Shown piece after piece: positions 1-17,548 of a DNA stretch of 64,000 bases. Made by a program: the position numbers and the translations under genes. The stretch is taken from assembly GCF_021347895.1 (NCBI RefSeq), contig NC_067117.1, positions 18,695,858 to 18,759,857 of the forward strand. Reading direction: 5' to 3'. The DNA is from Acanthochromis polyacanthus (taxonomy: Eukaryota; Chordata; Actinopteri; Pomacentridae). Position 1 is the stretch's first letter, and each line of letters begins with the position of its first letter. Below the pieces are notes generated by a model. That model was not told where the DNA came from and searched no databases. It saw nothing but the letters and a program-made list of their open reading frames with translations.

Positions 1-831
1 CCCACCTCTGCATGGGCTTGCTTGCTGTGCGCGTAACCGTTGATTGACAGCATGACAAAGCTGAAGCTCGAACTTGATTGGTCGGCAGCAACCGGCGCTT
101 TTTGGAATAACATGGGGGTCTATGAGAGGAAGGCGGAGCTCAGGAATAAATTTTCATATCGCGTCATACTAACTTTATATTATAGTATCGAACTAGACTA
201 ACACATTTAAGCTTTGTTAAAAAATGATACATAAATTGAAAACAAACGGAAACTCTGGACAGCAGCTTTAAGTGAGATATTGTGCACATCTCAAATGCAA
301 AGTGTTCAAAATCAAAACAACAAAACTTGTTTCAATGCTGTTTTCTATAGTAATTTCCAAATCCAGGCTTTGGTCTATTTTCTCTGTTGCTGTGGTTTTT
401 ACAGTGGCGAGGATACACAGGATTCTTTGAGACACTAAAAACACATTTATGCATCTTGTATGAACGCTGTCATCAGGCAGTCGTTCACTGATTTCCAAGG
501 TTCCTCTTATAGACTTCAGGAATATCTTTTTTTTCCCCAGACCTTCACAGTGGCTATTTAATAAAAGTGAGAATCCATCCCTAAAACAAAATTCACTTAC
601 ATCACTTGAATCCGTTCTTAATGTAAATATTGAGAGCTTTAACCACATTTTCTTCCACATTCATGTTCTGATGGCCATCTCTGGAATACAGCTCTCTATG
701 TTTATCGGAACTATTGTCGTCCAAAATTACTGCAATTGCACCGTTCTACCAATTCTGTTTGAAGTTCCGTTTTTAATTTTTGCAATTGATGTGCTAGGTG
801 GAATAGCAGACTTCTGTTATTGTTTAACCAG
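1..831. other. dnajc16 intron, no exon seen
   Basis: This is sequence upstream of the first recognisable dnajc16 exon. I found no reading frame resembling a J domain on the + strand. The first 140 bases are less AT-rich than what follows and contain an inverted CCAAT motif, but nothing marks a promoter clearly. Best read as intron. Confidence 0.5.
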
Positions 832-3800
832 GTGTGGGCATTGGCATTGTGGACCTGGGCTATGAGCGTCGCCTTGCCAACCAGCTGGGAGCTCACCGTG
901 CTCCGTCCATCATCGGGCTTGTGAACGGAAGGGTGACCTTCTTCCATCAGGCTGTGGTTCGGGAGCACCTGCGGCAGTTTGTTGAAGATCTGCTGCCCCA
1001 GAAACTGGTGGAGAAGGTGACAAATATATTGCTCTTCATGTTTTCTATCATTAGTTGATTTCAAGGCAGATGTTTCCCATAGACGTTATGAATTGGTGAT
1101 TGCTTCTAAACTGTAAATTGTGTGTACTGATTATGATGGACCATTTACAAACTGGTTTGTGGTGGTTAATAAAATTGCTATTCAGATAGTAGACTACAGT
1201 TTAATTTAGCAAGAATATAGCTAATATGTATCGTTTTTCCAGATTACCGATAACAACTACAGGACTTTTCTTGATAGCTGGCATGTGGAAAATAAGCCCA
1301 GCCTTCTCTTGTTTGACCAAATCCCCATCGTTCCTCTCCTCTATAAGGTAAGGGATGTACTGGTATACACATGGATTTAAGCAGGCTTTTGTTTTTAGCT
1401 GGCTAATATTCAGAGATATGAAGCTGAGGAATTGTTTTCCCCTAAAACACGAGACCAAATAAGACTCCAACTGCAACTACAGGGCGAGAAACAATATTTT
1501 GGTTTACTAATATGTTAATATATGTCCTCCTGTATTGCATTTAATTGCACAGTTTCAACCAATATGTTGTCATATAATTAAAGCGGCCATCATTTTTTTC
1601 TTTGAAATCTTTGTTGTGTTTACTTTTGGAGAGCTCTCATCTTCCTGTTTTACTCTCCAGTTAACAGCGTTCGCCTTCAGAAACTATGTGCGCTTCGGCT
1701 TTGTGGACCAGGGCGAAACGCACAACGCTCGCCTCCTGCGCATATTCAACATAAACACATATGCTCCCACCATGCTGCTGTTTAAGGAGGACACAGAGAA
1801 GCCTGTTGACATCATTCAGGTACGCCCTGCAAAGCCTGCAGCCTAAATCTTCTGGTCTTATCGTGGTAGTGATTAAACATTCTCTCCTGTTGCAGCAGAA
1901 CACGTTGACTAGATTTAACAGATTCACACCCTTTTAACATTCTCTCTGTCTTAGGCCAGAGGAATGAAACGACAGATCATGGATGAGTTTGTCTCCAATA
2001 ACAAGTTCCTGCAGGTGCCACGATTGGTCAGCCAGCAGCTTTTCGATGAGCTGTGTCCTGTAAAGCAGTTCCATCGACGGAGAAAGTGAGACATTTTGCG
2101 AGCAGAGTAGTAGCCAATGTTCATGGACTTAATATTTATGCTTAAATTGACCTCTTGCGTAATTAGACTTAATCCAACGAGGCATCTTCCTTGCCCCTCT
2201 CTCTTTTTGTCCACTTCTGCGTAAGTGATATAAAAGAAAAATACGCCAAACCCAGATTAAGAGATGTTGAATTACATTTTTACCAACACATGACAACTGT
2301 AAGAAGCTGAAATCCAAACAGAATAGTTGGACAGGCATCATAGTGGCTCTCACAGTGAATTGTGTGTATTTATGCATAAGAAAGTGCTGCAGCAGGTGAA
2401 CTGGCTGTGTACCGTTTGTAGGTACTGTGTGCTGCTAATCACAGGGGAGGACCAAGCTTTCCTTCCGGGAAATAAGGCCTTCTTGGACTTCGCCACAGCT
2501 AACAGAAAAGATGTGCTGCGGTTTGCGTACGTCTACCAGCGTCATCAGCAGCCTCTTTGTCAGGCACTGCTCCACAACCAGGCTGTACTCTCACCTCAGG
2601 TCAGGGGTCAAGTGAAACACAGTGAAACAGACTATTTATACCGTTATTTCAAACCAGAACACACAGAAATGGAGGCTGTATCAGGTTTTGTCTGTGTCAG
2701 ATTACGGAAATGTGCAGTAAAATTCTGCATTGCCTCGGTTTGCAGTAAAAGGGCTCTTTAATAACACTGACAGGTGGTGATTCTCGAGAGGCGGAGTCAG
2801 GCTGGTAAGGTCTTGTTTCGCTCTGTGAGTGGAGGCTGGAACGGCAGTGAAGAAGACAAGTATCTCCTCCATGAGCAGCTGGAGCTCCTTCAGAAAGATC
2901 CCACCTATCTGACCTCAGATGCCACCTTGCCAGAACTCAACAACGAGATGGCTCCAGTAAGTCACTGCAGACACACACCAGGCTGGTTCTGCACAGATCT
3001 GGACACATTCATCTGAGGGTGAACTTGTTTTAACTGGAATGTTTTTGTCCTTCTTTTTCGACCCCAGATTTTTATTATTCAGTGGATGAATGCTGCTTAT
3101 GATTATATCGTTCAAATCTATGATGACCTTCTCTACTCAAACTGGTAAGACAATATTCACCAAGGATGCCTGCAGAATTTTATGCAAAGAGAGAGAGAGT
3201 ATCATGCAATGCTTTTTGCTGTTATTTTTGAAATCGGCTCAAAAGCTGAATCATGCCTCTGCATTAAGATCAAAAGTGTACTTTGTGGAGGCTGTGTACA
3301 TACTTCACTAATGTGTCCCATCACAGGTGTGATGGCAAAATGAAGACTGCAAGCTGTGCTTTCTGTTTTCTTGTGCATTTTTCAATAACAACAAGCGTTA
3401 TTTATTTTTTCAAGGCGAGAGATGATGCCCATCCTGTCCTTGATCTTCTCAGCTCTCTTCATTCTTTTTGGCACCGTCATCATTCAGGCATTCAGGTGAG
3501 AGACGCAGGACAGCTTTCCAGCCCAGGAGTTTTCATCAAATGCTTAAACATTTGACCTGAAACCCTCTGAACCTCAAGCAGTTTCTGGGTTTTCTTTGCT
3601 TCTGTCATATTTTAGCTCACTGTGGGCTAATTTTTTGCTGCACCTCTTTTTATTTTAATTTGTTTTTCAGTTTTTATATTTTTGCAGTATTTGCTTACAT
3701 GAAATGGTTTATTTTTGGCAAATTATAAAATGAGAGATGTATAATGAAAGATAGTTATTTTAAGGTTAGATTTGCTCACATATAAATAAGTAGTCCAAGG

Positions 3801-6800
3801 ACTACCAGAGAGGAGAAAATTAATGATTCTTTCTGATTTTACAGTTTGTACTTATGGTTATGTGGTTTTGACGATTTGAAAAAATATGTATGTCTTTTAA
3901 ACCTACTGGTGGGTTTTGGGATTCGTGGGGTTAATTAAATCTTCTTAAACTTACTGATACTTCAAGATCTACAATTGAAATGTGTTACTTTGTAGGGTCC
4001 GAGCACCGAGAGTGCCGAAGGACCCTATTGGAATGCTAGAGTTTTTTCTTTATTATTATTATTATTATTATGCCAAAACAACTGCATTTTTCAGGGCCTG
4101 ATCATGCTCGAAAAGTCATGAAAATTTGCACACACATCAGAACTGGCGAAAAATTTAACATTTTTTAGGGCATGTGGAGGTGTGTGACAAAATGGCTCCA
4201 TAGCAAGCCCTACAAAATTTTAAAAAGTGGTATTAGGTCAACTCAGAGGACATTTGGTCTAGAGCTACAAAACTTGGGAGGCATATGCAGCACATCAGGA
4301 AACACAAAAAAGTCAATCACAGCCATGCTCTAAACCCAACAGGAAGTGCGCCATCATGCGTTAACTGTACAAAATCTATGATGAACTCCTCCTAGGGGGA
4401 AAAGTCTTAGCGATCTGAAATTTTGCCAGTCCATACAGCAGGCCTTCCTGAAAAAAGTTATTAAAATCTTCCTCCATAGTCAAAGGGTGTGGTCGTGGCG
4501 GCCTGTAGAAATTTGATCCTTCGCCATGAAACAGGAAATGCTGTGCAATTCTCCTGAACATGCTCCAGTCTGAAAGAAACTTTACATGTATGATCAGAGA
4601 CTTGCACTGATCACATCCATACAGCAAAATTCATCCACAGTCACAGCGCCACTTTGTGGTATCAGGACTTTGACATTTTTTAAACATTCATGTTCTATAG
4701 TAAGCCCGTTGGCCAGATTCACCTCAGATGTGGTGACATAAGCCTGAACACATTGATGATGAATCCCAGAAAAAATGGTGACATGTCATAAAAAGGCGTG
4801 TCTGTGGCGGTGCGGCAAAGTTTGATGTTTCGCCATGAAAATTTAAGTGTTCATATCTCAGCTGCAAAAGATCTTATCTGTCCCAAACTTCATGTACTGG
4901 ACACCAGGACCACTCTGAAGACATCCACACTCATAAATTTGGAAATAGTCATAGCGCCACCTATTGGTAACAGGACATTTAGGCATTACATTTACACATC
5001 CCATTGCTCAAAACTTTGTAATATAATTCTGAAAATTGGTCCGCTGAGTCGTCATGCCATGACCATGCCACAATGTGAAAATTTTGATGTTTCATACAAC
5101 ACTGTTGCCATGGCAATGCAGTGTTAATCTGATAAACAAAGTGCTTTATGACAGGTTAGCAATACTTATAACCTCACCAAAATCACCACACACATCACAG
5201 TCAGTTAAAGGAAAGACACTGTATGCATCTCAGCACTACAAGTGCTATAGTGCCCCCTGCTGTATTTTTAATGAACAGCCCTCGCAGTATGTTTCACCTA
5301 CGTCCACAAAATTGTGGCGGCATATAGAGCACATCAGGACGCACAAAAAAGCCTCTTGGAGCAATCCCCTAAACCCAACAGGAAGTCTGCCATTTTGAAT
5401 TAATTGGACAAATTTTGCATTTTTTTTTCATTTTTGAGAACAAAGGAGAGCTCAAATTTGATCAGTATATACAACATAACATCATGATCAAAAGTTATTT
5501 AAAGTTCCCTCGCAAGCCAAAGGGTGTGGCCATGGCGGCCTCCAGAATTTTGGTCCTTCCTCATGAAACATCAACTGCTGTGTAAGTATCCTCTGCATCC
5601 TCCAATCTGAATCAGACTTTGCACGTTTAATCACAGTCCAATCCTGATCACGTCCATAGAGCAATATACACTCTCGGTCGCAGCGCCACCTGGTGGATGG
5701 GCAACAAATGCTATATAACTAGCCTCTACATGCTCCAATCTGGCTGAAACTTTACATGTGTGATCAGAGTCACCTCTCTCACACATTAACTGTGTGTGAG
5801 AGGTGACACTCATCACATCCATTAACTGAAATACACTCTCGGTCGCAGCATCGCCTGTTGGACATGCGTGGATTCACCGACCAGCAAGAGTGCGAGGACC
5901 CGTTCAACGCTGCTTGCAGCTTTAATTCTTTATTTTGAAATTGTACCTGCTTTTTCTTGATTTTGACTCCACTTACATCAAACACAGTCTGATTAACACT
6001 GACTAAAAGTGGAGTCAGAGCTTTTGGTGCTCACACTGATGATTTCCTTTCTTTCTGTATTTTCAGTGAGCCAGGTGAGAGCAAACCCCGAAAACCAAAG
6101 CCAAAGGAGCAGCCACAGACAGAGGATGATGCCTCAAGCAGAGCCAATACCTCAAGGTAATGTAGTACCATTGTACAAGCACAAGGGGGAAACAGAATAC
6201 CTTGACCAAAGTTTTTAACAGATCAGCAACCACAACGTGTCTCATATGGACATTTTACTCTCATCTTCCATGGGAGACACTCATCATTTTTTTCTTTTTG
6301 GGAAGCTGGTCCGTAGGAAACAGCTGTCTGAATGATAGTTTTTAAAACGCATTTTGCAGTTCACTGGCTTTTTATTGAACTGACAGGACAATGTGGGGAT
6401 TGTGATTTGTTTGATAATTACAAAGGACCCAGTAGTGTAGTGTTTTTAAAATATTCCTTCCTCAGACCAATACAGTCCAAACTTCCAAAAAGAGAAGGTA
6501 CAGAATTGTAATAAAGGCTTGCCAGAGAACCAACAGGCATCCAATAGACCATGATATGGGACAACTGGCTGTTGCACGGTGCTTTGCTATCATGCATAGA
6601 TTTTGACTTTTATACCACATCTTTGCTTTAATTCAATTTATTTGTTATGCAATATTTCAGATTCATGAAGTCTCAGTTGTCTTTCAGCACTCATCTGAGC
6701 CACCCTTCAGATTAACAAATTAGTCAAGTTCATACGTCAATATTTTTGGACATGTAGCTGGTTTTAGGCTGCTCAGTGGCGTAGTGGTTAGCACTTTCGC

Positions 6801-8519
6801 CTTGCAGCAAGAAGATCCCTGGTTCGAATCTCGGGGTGGGCCTGGGATCTTTCTGCATGGAGTTTGCATGTTCTCCCTGAGCATGCGTGGGTTTTCTCCG
6901 GGTACTCCGGCTTCCTCCCACAGTCCAAAAATATGCTGAGGTTAATTGATCACTCTAAATTGCCCGTAGGTGTGAATGCGAGTGTGATTGTTCGTCTGTG
7001 TATGTAGCCCTGCGACAGACTGGCGACCTGTCCTGGGTGTCCCCTGCCTTCGCCCGAGTCAGCTGAGATAGGCTCCAGCACCCCCCGCGACCCTAATGAG
7101 GATAAAGTGGTGTATAGAGGATGGATGTATGGATGTAGCTGGTTTTATCCAGGATTACTGAAGTAAATTAACTTTATCTGCTGCAGATACAACATATTGT
7201 TCTTGCAATTAACCTGAGTTTATACACACGGCATGTTTTACATAATTTATTCATTAATTGTTTTGGCGATTTCTTCTGTTAGTGGCAATCCAGAGATATA
7301 CAGATTAGGCATCCCACTAACGTACAACAGATCCAACTGTAGCCAGATCATATTATATAAGTTTATTTATATAAAACATGATGTAGTTTCGTAAGCAGCT
7401 AAACATTGTGGGTTTTTTACTTTTGCACGTTTCACATCGCCAGGTGGACATTTGAAAAAAGAAAAAAGCAGCTGTGTGGATACACCTCAGAGTCCTGTGT
7501 GTTTTCAGAACAGTTTTTTGGCTTCACATAGGACATTATCTCTAGCTGTTATGGTCTAAATTCATAATCCACAGAAACATAATTCACACTTTTCTTTGCT
7601 ACCCTGTTAACTTTGTCTCTGTCTGTCTTTCTAACGGGTTCATGCAGCCGTCCTCCGAAAAAAGACTTTGTTGAAGTGACAGAGCTAACAGACATCACAT
7701 ACACCAGTAACCTGGTGAAACTGAGGCCCGGCCACATCAACGTTGTACTGGTGCTCACTAATATTTCCAAGAATGCTTTACTCAGGAAATTTGCCAAGGA
7801 AGTTTTTTCTTTCTCTGGGTAAGTCTTAACATTCAGTGTTTTGGACGTTTTGTTTATTTATTTGTGCATATCTTAAATGGAGGCCTCTTTACATGTAAAA
7901 TAGCCATTGAGCTAAGTCATGGAGTAATATTAAGATTATGTGCTTTAGTATTTATATGGTCTACCATGATCCCCTGATGGCACTTATTTCCATGTATTGA
8001 TCCTAAACCCCTTGGCCTCCTACCTGCAGGACTCAGACCCTCCACTTCTCCTTCCTGAACGCTGATAAACACCGTCACTGGATGCCGTCACTCCTTCGCT
8101 CAGCCAGTGAAGCTGCATGGAGTGAGAGCCACTCCGATGATGATGAGGAGTCTTCAGACTACTCCGGCCATGTCCTGGCCCTCAATGGCTATAAGAAATA
8201 TTTTTGCATCTTTAGACCCGTCTTCACAGGGGACGATCCCAACGACTCGTCGTCTGAGACCTCGTTCTCCTCTGACAGGAGAAAGTCTCGCTCCAGGTCC
8301 AGATCTAGCTCCCACTCTCGATCCCGATCCCATTCCAGGGAGGACAGGGCCGGATCCAAGAGGGGCTCCAGCAGGGCCACCCACATAGAAGTCCATCACA
8401 AGCTTGACAGGCTGGGACTGTGGATGGAGAGGCTGATGGAGGGTACCCTGCCTAGATTACATGTCCCTGCATGGCCAATGCTTGATGATACCACCACCAA
8501 CTCCTTCACAGAGAGCTGA
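832..8519 (+). CDS. dnajc16: DnaJ homolog subfamily C member 16 (ERdj8), 3' part of gene
   Basis: Eleven coding exons with GT-AG borders and continuous frame: 832-1016, 1243-1347, 1661-1819, 1955-2085, 2422-2599, 2774-2956, 3068-3144, 3415-3495, 6067-6156, 7648-7818 and 8030-8519 (TGA at the end). They encode about 615 residues. Against the roughly 780 residues I recall for the vertebrate protein, about 165 N-terminal residues, including the J domain, should lie before base 1. The first exons carry thioredoxin-like sequence (GYERRLANQLGAHRAPSIIG). Exon 8 encodes one hydrophobic segment (ILSLIFSALFILFGTVII), the expected ER membrane anchor. The last exon has an acidic serine-rich stretch, the family-like segment DYSGHVLALNGYKKYFCIFR, then an arginine-serine tract. 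Known family role: ER membrane J-protein (ERdj8) linked to autophagosome size. Intron 8 is enlarged by a repeat. The identity is firm; the far C-terminal tail after the RS tract is less certain. Confidence 0.93.
4053..4071. repeat. (TTA)n short triplet run
   Basis: About six TTA/ATT triplets in the left end of the intron 8 element. Confidence 0.8.
5769..5806. repeat. Inverted repeat (hairpin) within the intron 8 element
   Basis: CACCTCTC...CACACA is followed within a few bases by TGTGTGAGAGGTG, giving a stem of about 13 bp with a small bulge and a loop of about 6 bases. Its origin is unknown; it may be a local palindromic duplication within the repeat. Confidence 0.7.
6767..7132 (+). mobile_element. 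Full-length tRNA-derived SINE with target-site duplication
   Basis: A 366-bp element in dnajc16 intron 9. Its head has RNA polymerase III promoter boxes: A-box-like TGGCGTAGTGG at 6777-6787 and B-box GGTTCGAATC at 6821-6830. The body is the dispersed fish SINE text GAGTTTGCATGTTCTCCCTG, and the tail ends in GGATGGATGTATGG-type repeats. It is bounded by a perfect 15-bp direct repeat, ATGTAGCTGGTTTTA, at 6752-6766 and 7133-7147, the target-site duplication expected from LINE-driven retroposition. The perfect duplication suggests a fairly recent insertion. Confidence 0.93.
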
Positions 8520-9910
8520 GGTCAAAGTAAGAAAAGGTACACTGTGTGGTCTTTCCTCCTGATTAATTACTTTAGCACGAAACTGCAGAGCATCGTTGCA
8601 GTTTCCAAATAACTATTTAGGTTTTCTTTTGCAGTTAAGGTTGCCACTGAACTATTGCAGCCTGTTTACAGAATGTCTTATTTTATCCGTTTGTGTTGCG
8701 CAGATGGATATTGATTATTTAAAGAAGTCAACACATATATACACAGTCAAGCCTCGCACACGTACAGCTGGTGGGTGTTCTTAGCAAGCAACAACACCTT
8801 CCAACGGAGTGTTGCGATTGCATAATGTAAATTTTCATATTGCTCTATTTGTCCACATTGACATCCACATACAGTTGGTATGCATCATGGCACAGACGTC
8901 TGCTGCTGTTTGCTCCGTGTGCCATGCATGTGTGAGCGCTTCAGATTAACACCGGGTCTATGTGTGATTATCCTCTCCTTTAACTGCTGCCTCTATGCAT
9001 TCATTAGGTGACATCATACAGCATAGAAAAATCTTTTTTACTGTATTTATTTGCTCCATTCACTACGTTCAACCACATAAAACATCTAGTGTCAAGCCTG
9101 AATATATCATTACAGCTGACAGCTCTCTATACAGTTCAGGATTACATGTCACTGATGGTGAATTCTGCTTCTCGTGGTCAGTTCTCCACGTGAGTTTTCT
9201 TTAAAAGCAGGTTAATAATGGCTTGCAGACTGAGCCTGTTGCACTGAATTTATAGACAAATGTTTTCTTTCTGTATGCTTCCAAGCATAAAGACAAAGAG
9301 AATTTGCACGGCATAGTAAACAGAAATCAACCGAATACCGCTTACTTGATTTTTTTTTTCTTTTATGTTTTTCTGCTCAGTTGAAGTTGCCATATGTTGC
9401 TTATGTTCCGTTTAGGGATTTAAATATGCTGTGAGCAAAATCAGATGAAACTGAATATCATTTTGGGTACTTAGTGGTACTTGGAAATTGAAATCTGCCT
9501 TTTTGCCTTGTTTCTAACTTCTTGTTTGGGGCAAATTTTGACTTTTTTTTTTAAGGTCTTGTCAGTTTTCCGAATCAGGGAAAAACAATAAATCCAGTGA
9601 CATTATACTTACCATTTTTAAGTCTGTGCCCATAAGCAACAGAAAATGTTAATGCATGGAGTTAGTAGACCAAAAATCACTAATAAATGAGTAGTGAATT
9701 TACACTGGCATTCTCTACATTTCACCTCCTCTCTTGTATCCCCCTTTCCCTGTAATTTAATAATTTGCTGCTTCACAAATAATGGTTGCAGTGTACTGCA
9801 ACTGAAAGTACTATTTTTTTTTCTTGTGTGTCCTTTGAACTTCCTTTATGTCCAAATCTAACTGTAAGAAATGAAATGTAACTATTAAAAGAAACTCCTT
9901 TTTAAAGCTG

Positions 9911-9920
9911 TTTATTTATT
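9911..9920 (-). terminator. Candidate cda polyadenylation signals
   Basis: Two overlapping AATAAA hexamers on the - strand (TTTATTTATT on the + strand), about 360 bases beyond the cda stop codon. Confidence 0.5.
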
Positions 9921-10025
9921 AAAATGTGTGGATAAGTTTGACCTGTGTTGGTGCTTTGTAATTTTCCCTCATGGTTCTTTAAACTAGTACATACATTTTG
10001 TCTACAACTGAACATTGTTGAGTAT

Positions 10026-10031
10026 AATAAA
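10026..10031 (+). terminator. Candidate dnajc16 polyadenylation signal
   Basis: AATAAA about 1.5 kb after the dnajc16 stop. An earlier AATAAA-type site lies near 9588. Which one is used cannot be told from sequence. Confidence 0.4.
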
Positions 10032-10278
10032 GTACATAGATAGCTCACTAATGAATTTTCAAGATTAATTTACAGACTTTGCATTCATTAATATTTCAGC
10101 GTGGATAGGGTAAATTTAAATATGACATTGTTAACAATTAGCAGATAATACAAGAACAAGTATTTGCCATAAATGAAAACATCGTGAGCATGTGTTTAGC
10201 ACGTACATTAAACACAGTAGATGTCGTGGTGGCTCCAGCAGCCACTACTTGTATGCGTTTTTGTACTAGTATACAGAC

Positions 10279-15417
<5,139 letters not shown>

Positions 15418-16513
15418 AGCAACTGCTGAAAAAACGTAATAAAAAATAATCAAGATCGTCAATATCGCAGGTCATAGAATGATAAAAAGGTCAAGTATAG
15501 TAGAGAGAAAGACATATTAAATGCATGCATTCTACTACTATAATGCACTTGTTTTTATATACGTATATTATATGTAGACATGTAGCAGGTAGGAATTAAT
15601 ACGTTAAACTTCATCCTACTCATTTTCAGACATTATTTTAGGTTCTGACTTGATGGTTTTTCCCTTTGTATTATTGTTAATTTTTTTTTTAACTTTATGA
15701 GACTGTAGCATGTCTGAAATAGATTAAATTAAATTAAAACATTAGAAAGGTAATACCAATTTGTTTAAAGACATCCTGAGTTAAAAACTGCAAAACTTCA
15801 AAATTCTGACTCAATTCACATGGAAGATCAATTACTAGCAAACTATCTTCATCCCTGTGAGTGTTTTCTTGACACTTCTAGACAAATCAGTGCTGTTAGT
15901 TCAGTCTCACTTGTCACCAAATGTCTAATGACTCTTAAATACTACTTGAATATATGAGGTTTCTGGAATAAAGATCAAGACGTGCAACAAGCTTCTTTAG
16001 CGCAGCCAGGAATGTTCTAATAATACGTTTAGTTTTTATACTATAAACACGACTTCAGATATAAGATACTTAAAAATTCTGGCATTAGCCACTTTTGGTT
16101 ATATTGGCTGATTGTACTGGTTTAAAACAAGAAAAGGATGGAACAGAAACCACCAATTCATAGTGGCTGCTCCCAAAAACTTTCACATCTCATCCTAACA
16201 TCATAATATTGCAGCTTAATATCGCAACATTTGGTATGTATGGAGATATTAGCTTCTACAACTAAGATCATGTTTGATATGTGGATTATGATTACAATGC
16301 ATAATTTGAATTCTAAGTATAAACACCTGGAAACTCTTGCTTCTTTGCAGTCACGTAAAAGGGTTTTCTGACTAGATTAAAGTTTGAAGAAAAAGAATCC
16401 TGATGGAACTTTTCTATTACATTAACTGCTGACACTCTGCCCTTATTCTCCATTCCCAGAGCTAATGAGCTATAATATGTAAATGTATATTGCAGTATGC
16501 AAAGACACCTCAC

Positions 16514-16585
16514 CTTCTCGATACTCAGTTAAGAATCAGTCCACCATCCACACACTCCCACTCTGGCACAATCTTCTTACAGAAA
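16514..16585 (-). other. Likely non-coding first exon of protease A
   Basis: About 30 bases downstream of a TATA box on the - strand, transcription would start near 16585 and reach a consensus donor (AAG|GTGAGG) just below 16514. A matching acceptor (TTTTTTCAG) sits 8 bases before the ATG at 15415-15417. A 5'-UTR intron of about 1.1 kb is therefore predicted. The start position is approximate. Confidence 0.55.
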
Positions 16586-16610
16586 GACAAGCTTGGGAGC
16601 TGTCAGGCCT

Positions 16611-16618
16611 CTTTTATA
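16611..16618 (-). promoter_or_regulatory. TATA box of protease A
   Basis: TATAAAAG on the - strand (CTTTTATA on the +). It is placed about 30 bases before the predicted non-coding exon, consistent with the TATA-driven promoters typical of pancreatic protease genes. Confidence 0.6.
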
Positions 16619-17458
16619 CCATACCCATGCCTATCACTCTTATTATTCCCTGCCATGATCCACCATTTATCTAAATGTCTCTCTCACATGGAAAGGAGAG
16701 TCTGACCTAGTACATGAAAAAACCCAGCCTTCTCTTATATTACCCCTTTCTTTGTGGGCCTTTGTTCTCACAACTTCAGCCTATTGTCCAGTAGTGGAGA
16801 CAAAGTGAATCCTGATGGAGATGAAACTCAACAAGCCGTGGAAATGATACTTGACAGACACGTTGTTGGTATATCCAGTGATGTAACAGAGACAGGACAA
16901 AACGACGAGTCTGAGGCATAATGTCTCATATATATTTGCCCTCTAGCGCACCATCAACCTGAGATGTTGCAGGATATAACAGTGTTCATGTTTTTTTGAC
17001 TTGGACAGTCAGAAACGATGCAGCCAGTAAGGTCAGAACAGAGAGCAGAGAGCAACAGTCACACAGAGTGTCTCTTTTACTTCTGTTTTTACCTCAAGCG
17101 GACTCATGGTCAACATAAAACAGTCGTGTTTAATGGCAAAAGCAGTGCTAAATTAGTGCAAAGTCTGCTCTGTGCTGATACGTCTGATCCAGCTGGGATA
17201 CACTGTGGTCTAACTCCCATCTTCAGTACACTTCCACTCCCCTCCTGGCTTTTTTCATCTTCCCAGGTGTCATTTGTATTTAGGTTCCCAGCAGTTTTTT
17301 TCCATTCTGAGTTCCCACACATGGGGGCGTTTGGTTTGTAAGTCCTAGCCTCCATAAAGTCCACACTCCCCAAGGTGTCATTCCAACTGTGAGGGTGAAA
17401 GGTGATAGCGTGCTCCGCTCTCCCTCAGGTGCAAAGTTAATGTGACAAACAGGACGCC

Positions 17459-17460
<2 letters not shown>

Positions 17461-17547
<87 letters not shown>
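17461..17547. repeat. (TG)n microsatellite
   Basis: An uninterrupted run of about 43 TG units, abutting the left end of the small inverted-repeat element at 17548. Confidence 0.98.

Positions 17548-17548
<1 letters not shown>

Larger units (their letters stand above)
3996..5925 (+). repeat. 1.9-kb internally repetitive interspersed element in dnajc16 intron 8
   Basis: The element starts with GGGTCCGAGCACCGAGAG and ends around GTGCGAGGACCC plus a short tail rich in T and A, so the ends are loosely inverted (GGGTCC near the left, GGACCC at the right). The interior contains diverged direct copies of one module: 4262-4680 and 5300-5715 align at an offset of about 1037-1039 bases. Shared landmarks include GCACATCAGGA, CCAACAGGAAGT, CAAAGGGTGTGG, CATGAAAC and CAGCGCCAC. 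A shorter third copy is visible at about 4795-4985. No transposase or other intact reading frame is present. I recognise the start as a dispersed teleost repeat but cannot name the family. Confidence 0.72.

Noticed and set aside
1..140. A possible promoter with inverted CCAAT motif
   Set aside because: It lies inside a gene whose earlier exons must be upstream, and no TATA box, CpG cluster or leader exon supports a start here.
8082..8399. Other-frame and - strand frames over the last dnajc16 exon
   Set aside because: Shadows of the repetitive arginine-serine coding sequence.
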